Source of the DNA: Acidocella facilis ATCC 35904
Lineage (GTDB): Bacteria > Pseudomonadota > Alphaproteobacteria > Acetobacterales > Acetobacteraceae
Reading direction: 5' to 3'
Assembly: GCF_000687875.1 (NCBI RefSeq)
Contig: NZ_JHYG01000005.1
Span: forward strand, 124,001 to 188,000
Length of the DNA: 64,000 nt
Part shown: one piece after another, positions 50,924 to 59,443 of the stretch
Layout: each line of letters starts with the position of its first letter
Position numbering within the stretch: the first letter of the stretch is position 1
Program-made: the position numbers and the translations under genes
The notes under the pieces: generated by a model
Databases searched by the model: none
What the model saw: the letters and a program-made list of their open reading frames with translations, nothing else
What the model was told of the DNA's origin: nothing

Positions 50924-52731
50924 GCGTTTTCCAGCTCGTCGATAAAGCCTGAGATCACGTCCAAACCCTTGTTCCAGAAGGCGGGGTCGGAGGCGTCCAG
51001 CCCGAACGGGGCCAGCAGCGCCTTATGCCGCTTGGTGCCGCCGGCGGCCAGCATGTCGCGATATTTCGCCGCGAAGCCCGCCTTGTCCGGGCTCTCCTGG
51101 TAAACCGCATAGAGCGCATTCACCAGGCAATCCCCGAAAGCATAGGCATAGACATAGAAGGGGGAGTGGAAGAAATGCGAGATATAGGCCCAGAAGACCT
51201 TGTAATCCTCGGTGAAATTGAAGGCCGGCCCGAGGCTCCTGGTCTGCACGTCCAGCCAGATCTCGGCAATGCGCTCGGGCAGGCTCTCGCCCTGGGCGCG
51301 TTCGGTATGGAAGGCGACCTCGAATTCGTGGAAGGCGATCTGCCTCACCACGGTGTTGAGCATGTCCTCCACCTTCTGCGCCAGCATGATGCGACGGCGG
51401 GCCGGATCGGTCTCGGCATCCAGCAATGAGCGGAAGGTCAGCATCTCGCCGAACACGCTGGCGGTCTCGGCCAGGGTCAGCGGCGTGCCGGCGAGCAGAT
51501 AGCCCTGCTTGGCGGCCAGCGACTGATGCGCGCCATGGCCCAGCTCATGCGCCAGCGTCATCACATCCCGCGCCTTGCCGTGGAAATTCATCAGCACATA
51601 CGGATGCACCGAGGGCACGGTGGAATGCGAGAAGGCGCCGCCGGCCTTGCCCGGACGCAGATCAGCGTCGATCCAGTTTTTCTCGAAGAAGGGCTTGATG
51701 GTCTCGGCCAGCTCCGGGGAGAAGCCGCCATAGGCGTTCAGCACGATGTCCCGCGCCTGCTGCCAGGAAATATGCTTGTCCAGGTCCGCCGGCAGCGGGG
51801 CGTTGCGGTCCCATTGCTCCAACTTCTCCAGCCCCAGCCATTTCGCCTTCAACGCATAATAGCGGTGCGATAGCCGGCCATAGGAGGATTTCACCGCGCC
51901 GACCAGCGCCTCCACCACCTCATCCTCGACCATGTTGGCGCGGTTGCGGAAGGACCAGGGATGCGGATAAGCGTGCCACTCATCGTCGATCGCCTTGTCC
52001 TTGGCGATGGTATTGAGCACCAGGGCGAATAATTTCTCATTCTGCGCCATCGTCTTGGCGACCGCCTTGAAGGCGTCCTCGCGCACGGCGCGGTCAGTGT
52101 CGGAGAGCTTGTTCAGCGCCGCGGAAAGGGTCAGCTCCTCGCCGCGGACCTCCAATCGCAGCGCTGCGATGGTTTCGTCGAACAGCCGGGTCCAGGCGGA
52201 ATGGCCGGTGACCTCCTTCTCCATGAACAGTTGTTCGATGACATCCTCGCGCTGGTGCGGCAGGAACACACGTAGATCCCGCAGCCAGGATTCGTAGCGC
52301 TGCAACTCCGGGGCGCGGAGCTTTTCCGCCAGCGCCTCGTCCGAGAGGCGGTTCAGCTCTAGGGTGAAGAACAGGGTCTTGGTGCCGAGCGCGGTCAGCT
52401 TCTCGGACATAGTCTGGTAGAACTGGCCGTGGGCGGCAATCGAGCTGTCGGCCGCGAACAGCAGCCCGGCATAGGACATGATCCGGCCGGGGATTTCCTG
52501 CAGCGCCTCATAGGTGCGAATCGCCTCGGCCAGTTCGGCGCCGGAGAGAGCTTCGAGCTTGCCCTGATAGGCGGTAAAAGCCTCGGCGCGCTGCTGCACA
52601 TCCTGCAGATCGGCGGCCAGGCGCGGGTCAGCGGTAGAGGTGTAGAGATCGTTCAGATCCCAGCTCGGCAGGGATGCAGCATTTCCGGCGGAGAGCCCCT
52701 CGGGCTGCCAGTTGATCCGTGCCTGCTTCAT
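50920..52731 (-). CDS. pepF: M3-family oligoendopeptidase F
   Basis: The 603-residue metallopeptidase has the zinc motif LAHELGHGAHQSLA (HELGH) and a downstream glutamate in LAETASVFGEML. The size and TLAHELGHGAHQ context match PepF/M3B. It cuts short peptides in the cytoplasm. It is the first of a coupled pair with the ABC1 kinase gene, downstream of the repeat region after gapR. Confidence 0.94.
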   Translation of the reverse strand: MKQARINWQPEGLSAGNAASLPSWDLNDLYTSTADPRLAADLQDVQQRAEAFTAYQGKLEALSGAELAEAIRTYEALQEIPGRIMSYAGLLFAADSSIAAHGQFYQTMSEKLTALGTKTLFFTLELNRLSDEALAEKLRAPELQRYESWLRDLRVFLPHQREDVIEQLFMEKEVTGHSAWTRLFDETIAALRLEVRGEELTLSAALNKLSDTDRAVREDAFKAVAKTMAQNEKLFALVLNTIAKDKAIDDEWHAYPHPWSFRNRANMVEDEVVEALVGAVKSSYGRLSHRYYALKAKWLGLEKLEQWDRNAPLPADLDKHISWQQARDIVLNAYGGFSPELAETIKPFFEKNWIDADLRPGKAGGAFSHSTVPSVHPYVLMNFHGKARDVMTLAHELGHGAHQSLAAKQGYLLAGTPLTLAETASVFGEMLTFRSLLDAETDPARRRIMLAQKVEDMLNTVVRQIAFHEFEVAFHTERAQGESLPERIAEIWLDVQTRSLGPAFNFTEDYKVFWAYISHFFHSPFYVYAYAFGDCLVNALYAVYQESPDKAGFAAKYRDMLAAGGTKRHKALLAPFGLDASDPAFWNKGLDVISGFIDELENA

Positions 52732-52794
52732 ATCCGCTCCGTTCCTTCAAATCTCACGGAACAGATTTAGGCGTTGCGGCGCCAAGGTCAAACG

Positions 52795-52886
52795 GGGGGC
52801 TTTGCCCCCCGTATCTTTTACACCTTTGGGGGCTTTGCCCCCCGTATCTTTTACACCTTTGGGGGCTTTGCCCCCCGTGTCTTTTA
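52795..52886. repeat. Three tandem 33-bp repeats with hairpins
   Basis: Copies begin at 52795, 52828 and 52861, the last being shorter and with one change (GTGTC for GTATC). Each contains GGGGGC-TTT-GCCCCC, a stem-loop, and a linker GTATCTTTTACACCTTT. On the minus strand the gapR stop codon lies inside the first copy, so the array looks like a duplicated gapR 3' terminator. It fills most of the space to pepF. Confidence 0.85.
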
Positions 52887-53141
52887 CATGCCGATGGCGC
52901 GGCGATAGATGTCGAGCAGGGTCTCCTGCTCCTCCACCTCGGCCGGCTCCTGCTTGCGGATCTTGATCAGCTGGCGGATCACCTTCACGTCGAAGCCGGC
53001 GGATTTGGCTTCGGAGAAGATGTCCTTGATGTCGTTGGCCAGCGCCTTGCGCTCCTCTTCCAGACGCTCGATGCGCTCGATGATGCTGCGCAGCCGCTCG
53101 CCGGCGATATTGGTCGGTTTCTCTTCGGTCGATACAGACAT
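52884..53141 (-). CDS. gapR: GapR-family (DUF2312) DNA-binding protein
   Basis: The 85-residue protein is a nearly complete match to the DUF2312 pattern: AGERLRSIIERIERLEEERKALANDIKDIFSEAKSAGFDVKVIRQLIKIRKQ. It is a coiled-coil helical protein. In Caulobacter, GapR binds overtwisted AT-rich DNA ahead of moving polymerases and helps topoisomerases. The stop lies in the first of three tandem hairpin repeats. The gene is not in an obvious operon. Confidence 0.93.
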   Translation of the reverse strand: MSVSTEEKPTNIAGERLRSIIERIERLEEERKALANDIKDIFSEAKSAGFDVKVIRQLIKIRKQEPAEVEEQETLLDIYRRAIGM

Positions 53142-53240
53142 AGCCCACTCCAGGTCAGGGCGGCGGGCATAAAGACCCCTCCGCCCCAGGTCAACGAGAT
53201 TTTACGTGGCACCGGTCTCGAACGGCCCGCGTCCAGTCGC

Positions 53241-53284
53241 AAAAGTTTTTGAGGGTAAGGGAACTTTTTTCAAAAAGTTCCCTT
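53241..53284 (+). repeat. AAAAGTTTTTG hairpin element, copy C
   Basis: AAAAGTTTTTG is followed by the stem AAGGGAAC around TTTTTTCAAAAA and GTTCCCTT. It lies just past the 3' end of the DUF1244 gene and overlaps its stop codon. Confidence 0.7.
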
Positions 53285-53579
53285 AATGCCCCGGATTGGC
53301 CGCCTTGAATGCCGCCTGCTGGTCGGGGCTCGCCGGTTTCTGGTGTAGCGCCTGCCACTCCTTATAGGGCATCCCGTAGATGATCTCGCGCGCCTGCGGA
53401 TCGCTCAGCTCGACCCCCTGCGCCTGCGCCGCCTCGCGATACCAGCGCGAGAGGCAGTTGCGGCAGAAGCCGGCCAGATTCATCAGATCGATATTCTGCA
53501 CGTCGGGGCGTGCCCGCAAATGCGCCACCAAAGCGCGAAAGGCGGCCGCCTCCAGCCGCTCCTGGGTAGCGCTATCCAT
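53283..53579 (-). CDS. DUF1244-family protein
   Basis: The 98-residue protein has the diagnostic block MNLAGFCRNCLSRWYREAA and EIIYGMPYKEWQALHQ. The two Cys in FCRNC could bind metal or DNA, but the function of the family is not known. The ATG at 53579 (MDSATQERLEAAAF) is the family-like start; one 33 bases earlier is possible. It is divergent from pyk with about 200 bases between. Confidence 0.86.
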   Translation of the reverse strand: MDSATQERLEAAAFRALVAHLRARPDVQNIDLMNLAGFCRNCLSRWYREAAQAQGVELSDPQAREIIYGMPYKEWQALHQKPASPDQQAAFKAANPGH

Positions 53580-53780
53580 CAAGGGGTTGCTCAAGTTTCT
53601 GCTCCCGCTCATAGTCGCGGCGTGGAAAACGCCTATTTCAACGACCTTAAAAATTACCGGTCGGGCAGCACAGGGGTCGCCCCTGGCCCGGGCGCCAGCC
53701 TGCCGCAGGCGCGGGCCGGGCGCAATATGGCGCTGCCGCTCTCCACAAACCGATTTTAAACAACAAACCGAGGTTTTCGC

Positions 53781-55202
53781 ATGGAACGTCTGCGCCGCCA
53801 CCGCCGCACCAAGGTCATCGCCACGCTGGGGCCGGCCAGCTCCACGCCGGAGATGATCTTGCAGCTCTTCCAGGCCGGGGCGGATGTATTCCGCCTGAAT
53901 TTCTCCCATGGCGCGCATGCGGACCACGCCCAGCGCATCGAGATGATCCGCGCCGTGGAGAAGCGCACCGGCCGGCCGATCGGCATTCTGGCGGATGTGC
54001 AGGGGCCGAAGCTGCGGGTGGGCAGCTTCCAGTCCGGCCGGGTGCAGCTGCAGACCGGGGCGCAATTCACCCTGGATATGAACCGCGCCCCTGGCGATAC
54101 GCGCCGGGTCTGCCTGCCGCACCCCGAGATCATCGCCGCCGCCGAGATCGGCGCGACGCTGCTGCTCGATGACGGCAAATTGCGGCTGAAAGTGCTGCGC
54201 AAGCGCGACGATCATCTGCTGACCGAAGTGGTGGTGGGCGGCGTGCTCTCCGACCGCAAGGGCGTGAACGTGCCGGATGTGGTGCTGCCGATCCCGGCCC
54301 TCACCGAGAAAGACCGCGCCGATTTGGATTTCGCCCTGCCGCTGGGCATCGATTATATCGGCCTCTCCTTCGTGCAGCGGCCGGAAGACGTGATCGAGGC
54401 CAAGCGCATCGCCGCCGGGCGGGCGCTGGTGATGGCCAAGCTGGAGAAGCCGCAGGCGCTGGATAATCTGGACGGCATCATGGCCGAGGCGCAGGCGGTG
54501 ATGGTGGCGCGCGGGGATCTGGGCGTCGAGCTGCCGCCGGAAGAAGTGCCGATCGCGCAGAAGCGCATCATCCGCGCCGCCCAGCAGCGCGGCCTGCCGG
54601 TGGTGGTGGCGACGCAGATGCTGGAGAGCATGATCACCGCCCCCGCCCCGACCCGCGCCGAGGCTTCGGACGTGGCGACCGCCGTGTTCGATGGCGCCGA
54701 TGCGGTGATGCTCTCGGCCGAGAGTGCCGCCGGCCAATTCCCGCGCGAGGCGGTGAACATGATGGACCGCATCATCTCCCGGGTGGAGCGCGACGAGGAT
54801 TGGCGCGGCGGGCTGGATGCCAAGCGGCCGCAGCCGGAGAAGAACTCGGCCGACGCCATCGCCGCCGCCGCCGTGCAGGTGGCGCATACCATCAATGCCA
54901 AGGCGATCGTGGCGCTGACCGAATCGGGCTCCACGGCGCTGCGCGTGGCGCGCGAGAAGCCGGACTGCCCGGTGATCGGGCTGACCGTGAACGAGGCGGT
55001 TTCGCGCCGGTTGGCGGCGGTGTGGGGGGTGCATGCGGTGCGCGCCGAGGCCGCGCATTCAATGACTCAAGCCGTTGAACATGCTCAGAAAATCGCCCGG
55101 GTGGAGGGGTTTGCCAGCAAGGGCGATGAGATCGTCGTGGTTGCCGGCGTGCCGTTCGGCCAGGCGGGGACCACCAACGCGCTGCGCGTGGCAAAACTCT
55201 AA
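53781..55202 (+). CDS. pyk: Pyruvate kinase
   Basis: The 473-residue protein has TKVIATLGPASSTPEMI, FRLNFSHGAHADH, ILADVQGPKLRVG and VMVARGDLGVELPPEEVP, with ATQMLESMITAPAPTRAEASDVA, a full set of pyruvate kinase motifs. It converts phosphoenolpyruvate and ADP into pyruvate and ATP at the end of glycolysis. The C-terminal allosteric domain is present. It is monocistronic with a long upstream region. Confidence 0.96.
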   Translation: MERLRRHRRTKVIATLGPASSTPEMILQLFQAGADVFRLNFSHGAHADHAQRIEMIRAVEKRTGRPIGILADVQGPKLRVGSFQSGRVQLQTGAQFTLDMNRAPGDTRRVCLPHPEIIAAAEIGATLLLDDGKLRLKVLRKRDDHLLTEVVVGGVLSDRKGVNVPDVVLPIPALTEKDRADLDFALPLGIDYIGLSFVQRPEDVIEAKRIAAGRALVMAKLEKPQALDNLDGIMAEAQAVMVARGDLGVELPPEEVPIAQKRIIRAAQQRGLPVVVATQMLESMITAPAPTRAEASDVATAVFDGADAVMLSAESAAGQFPREAVNMMDRIISRVERDEDWRGGLDAKRPQPEKNSADAIAAAAVQVAHTINAKAIVALTESGSTALRVAREKPDCPVIGLTVNEAVSRRLAAVWGVHAVRAEAAHSMTQAVEHAQKIARVEGFASKGDEIVVVAGVPFGQAGTTNALRVAKL

Positions 55203-55352
55203 GCCCTCGGCCCGCCCCTTCATTACTTTTTGCTCGCCTTTGAGCAAATGTTTTATTATGAAGGGGTTGGCGTAGATCTTTCTTGGCCTGAGCGCCTTGG
55301 CCGCGCCTGCCGGCACCTGTAAGATGGGGGCCGGTTTCAAGGCTTCGACAGG

Positions 55353-56084
55353 TTGAGGATTTTCACTTTGCACAGTTCACGCAAGGCCACGGCGTATGGC
55401 AAGATCGCGTTCGGCATGGGCGCCGCGGCGCTGCTTCTCACCGCCTGCCATCGCCCGGCGCCGGTGACGGCGCCGCAGGCCGCCGCCACGCCGGTCGGGC
55501 ATATTTATGCCGTCGCCGTGGCGGTGCCGCCGCCGGTTTCGCCGAAGATCAAATTCACCCCGGCCGAGCAGGAGAAGATCCAGCAGGCCTTCAACGTGGT
55601 GGCGTTGAAATCCGCCTTGATGGTCGCCGCCCTCTCCTGCGACCAGCGCGACAAATATGACGCCTTCATGCACAGCTTCCAGCCGCATGTGCTCGACGCC
55701 CAGCATGAGATGGATGCCTATTTCCACAAGGCGAGCGGCCCCTATAGCGGCCAGAAGATGGAAGACAGCTTCATCACCCTGCTGGCCAACAACCAGTCGG
55801 TCGCCGGCATCGCCCAGGGGCAGATTTTCTGCCTGAACAACCAGGCCGAATATAACGCCGTGCTGGCGATGAAGACGCCTGACCAGCTCGACAGCTTCGT
55901 CACTGACGCGCCGCCCGGCGCCACCACCCAGGTTGCCAGCGCCGCCGTCCCAGCCGCGCCTCCTGCCCCGGTGAAAACCGAGCACAAGGCCAAGAGCGTG
56001 AGCCACAAGAAGCCGGTGGAAAAGGTGAAGGCGAAGACCGCCAGTTCCAGCCATCCGGAAGTGGCGAGCAGCAAGAGCCCATAA
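55353..56084 (+). CDS. Putative lipoprotein with a Lys/Ala-rich tail
   Basis: The 243-residue protein is not one I can name. A hydrophobic stretch ends in ALLLTACHRP, a likely lipobox. The central part (residues 65-185) is helical with two cysteines, and the C-terminal 50 residues are Pro/Ala then Lys/Ser-rich (VKTEHKAKSVSHKKPVEKV), like a linker to peptidoglycan. The start is uncertain: TTG at 55353 or 55368 are the only choices with a suitable signal length. A strong terminator follows. Confidence 0.62.
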   Translation: MRIFTLHSSRKATAYGKIAFGMGAAALLLTACHRPAPVTAPQAAATPVGHIYAVAVAVPPPVSPKIKFTPAEQEKIQQAFNVVALKSALMVAALSCDQRDKYDAFMHSFQPHVLDAQHEMDAYFHKASGPYSGQKMEDSFITLLANNQSVAGIAQGQIFCLNNQAEYNAVLAMKTPDQLDSFVTDAPPGATTQVASAAVPAAPPAPVKTEHKAKSVSHKKPVEKVKAKTASSSHPEVASSKSP

Positions 56085-56100
56085 CGCCCGGCACTTTACG

Positions 56101-56129
56101 AAAAAAACCCGCCTTCAGGCGGGTTTTTT
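56101..56129. terminator. Terminator after the putative lipoprotein gene
   Basis: AAAAAAACCCGCC-TTCA-GGCGGGTTTTTT is a perfect rho-independent signal, usable in both directions. Confidence 0.92.
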
Positions 56130-56137
56130 GATTCATA

Positions 56138-56241
56138 GAGCAATATGCGTTTAGGTTGACGCGCCAGCGTCAACCTAAACGCATGAAATTGCTCGCTAAA
56201 ACAAAACTTAGAGCATCAAGCTAAGAGCTTGATGCTCTAAG
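56138..56241 (-). repeat. Bipartite hairpin element, copy 2
   Basis: Read on the minus strand: a stem of 16-bp arms (56226-56241 with 56207-56222, 3-nt loop), then the linker GTTTTGTTTTAGCGAGCAAT, then a second stem of 18-bp arms (56145-56162 with 56167-56184, loop GCCA) with a further GAGCAAT/ATTGCTC pair enclosing it. It shares the linker and the architecture with the copy at 5660-5744. Confidence 0.8.
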
Positions 56242-56254
56242 CAAAATTTGTGGA

Positions 56255-57625
56255 TCAGAAGGCCGCCTCGGTGAAGATGCGGGTGATGTCGCCGTTCCAG
56301 GCGCCGTGATAGCGGGCCAGCCAATGCTCCGCCTGGGTGGGCGCGCCGTTGGCGATCTCCTGCAGCGGGGCCAGGTAGAGGCTTTCATCCGCCCCGGCGG
56401 CGTTGCCCCGGGCGCGGGCCTTGAGGCCCTGGGCGGCGATGGCGACGACCTCTTTCGCCAGATCCCGCAGGCTGCCTTTCCCGAAGGGCGTGTTGATGCC
56501 GCTGACCGGCACATCGGCACGCAGGGCCAATATGTCCGCATGGCGCCAGGTTTTGATCAGCGCCTGGGCGGCGGCCAGCGCCGCCGCGTCGTAGAACAGC
56601 CCGGTCCAAAGGGCGGATTGCGCCAGCATCATCTCCGGGCGGCCGGAATCAGCGCCCCGGGTTTCGATATATTTCTTCAGCCGCACATCCGGGAAGGCGG
56701 TGGTGGAATGGTCCGCGAAATCGCCGATGGTGGCGCGTTCGCCCTCCAGCCCGGCCAGCCTGCCCGCCATGAAATCGCGGAAGGAGGCGCCGGCGACGTC
56801 GTGATAGCCGCCGTCGCGATAGACGAAATACATCGGCACATCGAGCAGCCAGCTGGCATAGGCCTCGAAGCCGAACCCGTCCTCGAAGATCACCGCCGGG
56901 ATGCCGGAGCGGGCATTGTCGGTGTCGGTCCAGACATTGGCGCGGTTGGAGAGCAGGCCGTTGGGCTTGCCCTCATAGAAGGGCGAGTTGGCGAACAAGG
57001 CGGTGGCGAGCGGCTGCAGGGCGGCGCCGACGCGCATCTTCGCCACCATGTCCGCCTCGGAGGTGAAATCCAGATTCACCTGCACGGTGCAGGTGCGCAG
57101 CATCATGTCCAGCCCGCGCGTGCCGACCTTGGGCATGTAGCCGCGCATGATCTTGTAGCGACCCTTGGGCATCCAGGGCATGGCGGCGCGGGTGGCGGTG
57201 GGGTGGAAGCCCAAAGGCGCGAAGCCCAGCCCCAGCGCCGGGGTGACGGCGCGCAGCCGGGCGACATGCGCGTCCAGCTCCGCCTTGGTGGCGTGCAGAT
57301 CCGCCAGCGTGCCGCCGGAGAGCTCGAACTGCCCGCCCGGTTCCAGCGAGATCGAGGCGCCGCCCGCCCCTTTCAGCCCGATGATGTTGCCGTGATCGAG
57401 GATCGGCGCCCAGCCGTCGCGCGCCTGCACGGCGCGCAGCAATGCGCCGATGCCATCCGCCCCCTCATAGGCGGGCGGGGTGAAATCAGCGGCGCGGAAG
57501 CCGAAGGCCTCATGCTCGGTGCCGATGCTGTACTGGGCGGCCGGCTTCGCGCCGGAGTCCAGATAGGCCGCCAGATCCTTGACGCTTTCAACCACACGCG
57601 CGTCAGCGTCACCGGGATTTGACAA
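56255..57625 (-). CDS. gshA: Glutamate-cysteine ligase
   Basis: The 456-residue protein belongs to the plant/alphaproteobacterial-type GCL: YSIGTEHEAFGFRAADFTPPAYEG at the start, GASISLEPGGQFELSGG, and YMPKVGTRGLDMMLRTCTVQVNLDF. It joins glutamate and cysteine in the first step of glutathione synthesis. It is 50 bases downstream of rsmE, on the same strand, a conserved pairing in alphaproteobacteria. gshB is not in the window. Confidence 0.93.
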   Translation of the reverse strand: MSNPGDADARVVESVKDLAAYLDSGAKPAAQYSIGTEHEAFGFRAADFTPPAYEGADGIGALLRAVQARDGWAPILDHGNIIGLKGAGGASISLEPGGQFELSGGTLADLHATKAELDAHVARLRAVTPALGLGFAPLGFHPTATRAAMPWMPKGRYKIMRGYMPKVGTRGLDMMLRTCTVQVNLDFTSEADMVAKMRVGAALQPLATALFANSPFYEGKPNGLLSNRANVWTDTDNARSGIPAVIFEDGFGFEAYASWLLDVPMYFVYRDGGYHDVAGASFRDFMAGRLAGLEGERATIGDFADHSTTAFPDVRLKKYIETRGADSGRPEMMLAQSALWTGLFYDAAALAAAQALIKTWRHADILALRADVPVSGINTPFGKGSLRDLAKEVVAIAAQGLKARARGNAAGADESLYLAPLQEIANGAPTQAEHWLARYHGAWNGDITRIFTEAAF

Positions 57626-57675
57626 GTCTCTCTTCCTTCAAACTCTGTGTTTCAGGCGCGATGCCGGGCGCTGTC

Positions 57676-58383
57676 TCAGGGCTGGGCTGCGAGTTGCAGC
57701 GCCAGCCCGGCGATGGCGGCGGTTTCGGCCCGCAGGATGCGGCTGCCCAATGACACGCGTGTAATGATGGGTGTTCGCGCGATAGCTTCAAGCTCCTGAT
57801 CGGTAAAGCCCCCCTCCGGACCGACCATCAAGGCGCTGGGGCCGGAGGCTGGGCCAAGCAGGCCAGCGTCGCGCCGCTCATCGGCGATGCAAAGCGGGCG
57901 CTGCGCCGGCCAGGCCGCCATCAGCTTCATCACCGGCAGCGGCGCGCGGATTTCGGGGAGATGCAGGCGCTCGCATTGCTCCGCCGCCTCGGTGGCGATG
58001 CTGCGCAGGCGTTCGAGATTCACATGGTCGGCATTGGTGCGGACGGTGATGATCGGCTGGATCACGGAGACGCCGAGCTCGGTGGCTTTTTCCACCACCA
58101 GATCGGTTTTCTGTCGTTTCAGCAAGGCAAAGCAGAGCCAGGCATCGGGCTCCGGCGCCGGAGCCCGGATCTGCTGGGTGGGCTCCAGAATCGCGGCCTT
58201 GCGGGAGATTTTGGCGATGCGGGCGCGCCATTCCCCGGCCTGGCCATTAAAAACCCGTATTGTATCGCCCTTGCCCAGCCGCATGACATTGGCGAGATAA
58301 TGGGCCTGGCCATCGGAGACGGCAAAGCCCTCGCCAGCGCCGGGGAGATCGGGAACATGCAGACGAATTGACGTATCGGCCAT
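57676..58383 (-). CDS. rsmE: 16S rRNA (uracil-1498-N3)-methyltransferase
   Basis: The 235-residue protein has the SPOUT-fold end ALMVGPEGGFTDQELEAIARTP and VSLGSRILRAETAAIAGLALQL, and the substrate-domain part LGKGDTIRVFNGQAGEW. It methylates U1498 of 16S rRNA. Its start is only 19 bases from the divergent ubiA start, so the two promoters must overlap the coding regions. Confidence 0.93.
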   Translation of the reverse strand: MADTSIRLHVPDLPGAGEGFAVSDGQAHYLANVMRLGKGDTIRVFNGQAGEWRARIAKISRKAAILEPTQQIRAPAPEPDAWLCFALLKRQKTDLVVEKATELGVSVIQPIITVRTNADHVNLERLRSIATEAAEQCERLHLPEIRAPLPVMKLMAAWPAQRPLCIADERRDAGLLGPASGPSALMVGPEGGFTDQELEAIARTPIITRVSLGSRILRAETAAIAGLALQLAAQP

Positions 58384-58402
58384 GCCGGGCTGAATAGCAG
58401 AT

Positions 58403-59302
58403 ATGAGCGGATTTACCGATATCAGGCGCGGCGGCTGGGTGGCGCGTCTGCCCGAGCGTTACCTTCCCTATGTTCTGCTGGCGCGGCTGGACAGGCCGAT
58501 CGGCGCCTGGCTGCTATTTCTGCCCGGGCTGTGGGCGATTTGCCTGACCGCGAAAAATTTCTGGTGGGGGCTGTGGTTTACCGTGCTGTTCGGCATCGGC
58601 AGCGTGGTGATGCGCGGGGCGGGCTGCGTGGTGAACGATCTCTGGGACCGCAAAATGGATGCGATGGTGGAGCGCACCCGCGGCCGCCCGCTGGCCTCGG
58701 GCATGGTGACGCCGATGCAGGCGCTGAGCTTCCTGGCGGTCCTCTGCGCCATCGGGCTGGCGATATTGCTGACGCTGAACAACACCGCGAAGCTGCTGGG
58801 CGTGGCCTCCTTGGTGCTGGTGGTGCTGTATCCGCTGGCCAAGCGCGTCACCTGGTGGCCGCAGGCCTTTCTCGGGCTGACCTTCGGCTGGGGCGCGCCT
58901 CTGGGTTTCGCCGCGGCAAGGGGGCATCTCACCTGGCCGGTGCTGCTTCTCTATCTCGGCGCGATTTTCTGGATCATCGGCTATGACACGATCTATGCGC
59001 ATCAGGACCGCGAGGACGATACGCTGATCGGGGTGAAATCCACCGCCCGGCTGTTCGGCACGCGCACCCGCGAGGCGCTGTGCATTCTCTACGGGCTGGC
59101 GTTTCTGATGCTGCTGATCGCGATGTCCGGCTTTTCCCTACACCCCTGGGGCTATTGGCTGATGGTGGTGCCCGGCGCGCTGCTGGCCTGGCAGATTATC
59201 AGGCTGGATATTGATAATCCGGCGCGGTGCCTGGCGCTGTTCAAGCTGAACCGCGAGGTGGGGCTGGCGGTGGCGGCGGCGATTCTGCTGGGCTGGATTT
59301 AG
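58403..59302 (+). CDS. ubiA: 4-hydroxybenzoate polyprenyltransferase
   Basis: The 299-residue membrane protein has the first aspartate motif NDLWDRKMDAMVERTRGRPLASG and the second YDTIYAHQDREDD, both typical of UbiA. It attaches the polyprenyl chain (from the IspB-type enzyme) to 4-hydroxybenzoate in ubiquinone synthesis. It has about eight helices. It is divergent from rsmE and followed by a pair of hairpin elements. Confidence 0.95.
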   Translation: MSGFTDIRRGGWVARLPERYLPYVLLARLDRPIGAWLLFLPGLWAICLTAKNFWWGLWFTVLFGIGSVVMRGAGCVVNDLWDRKMDAMVERTRGRPLASGMVTPMQALSFLAVLCAIGLAILLTLNNTAKLLGVASLVLVVLYPLAKRVTWWPQAFLGLTFGWGAPLGFAAARGHLTWPVLLLYLGAIFWIIGYDTIYAHQDREDDTLIGVKSTARLFGTRTREALCILYGLAFLMLLIAMSGFSLHPWGYWLMVVPGALLAWQIIRLDIDNPARCLALFKLNREVGLAVAAAILLGWI

Positions 59303-59307
59303 GGTTC

Positions 59308-59348
59308 AAAAGTTTTTGGGAGGCGGCCCTTTTTTCAAAAAGGGCCGC
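59308..59348 (+). repeat. AAAAGTTTTTG hairpin element, copy D
   Basis: AAAAGTTTTTGGGAG is followed by a stem GCGGCCC around TTTTTTCAAAAA and GGGCCGC. It lies immediately after ubiA. Confidence 0.75.
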
Positions 59349-59395
59349 AAAACGTTTGGGGTGTTGGCAACGCAGGTGCATACGCCCAGGCCTCC

Positions 59396-59438
59396 CCGAC
59401 CCTTTTTTGAAAAAAAGGGTCGGCCCCAAAAAACTTTT
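59396..59438 (-). repeat. AAAAGTTTTTG hairpin element, copy E (inverted)
   Basis: On the minus strand AAAAGTTTTTTGGGGC is followed by a stem CCGACCC around TTTTTTTCAAAAAA and GGGTCGG. It faces copy D across 47 bases and follows the end of the CDF gene. The two copies together isolate the convergent genes. Confidence 0.75.
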
Positions 59439-59443
59439 GGCAC

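Noticed and set aside
52795-52886. Possible CRISPR array
   Set aside because: The 33-bp units are directly contiguous, without spacers, and no cas gene is near.
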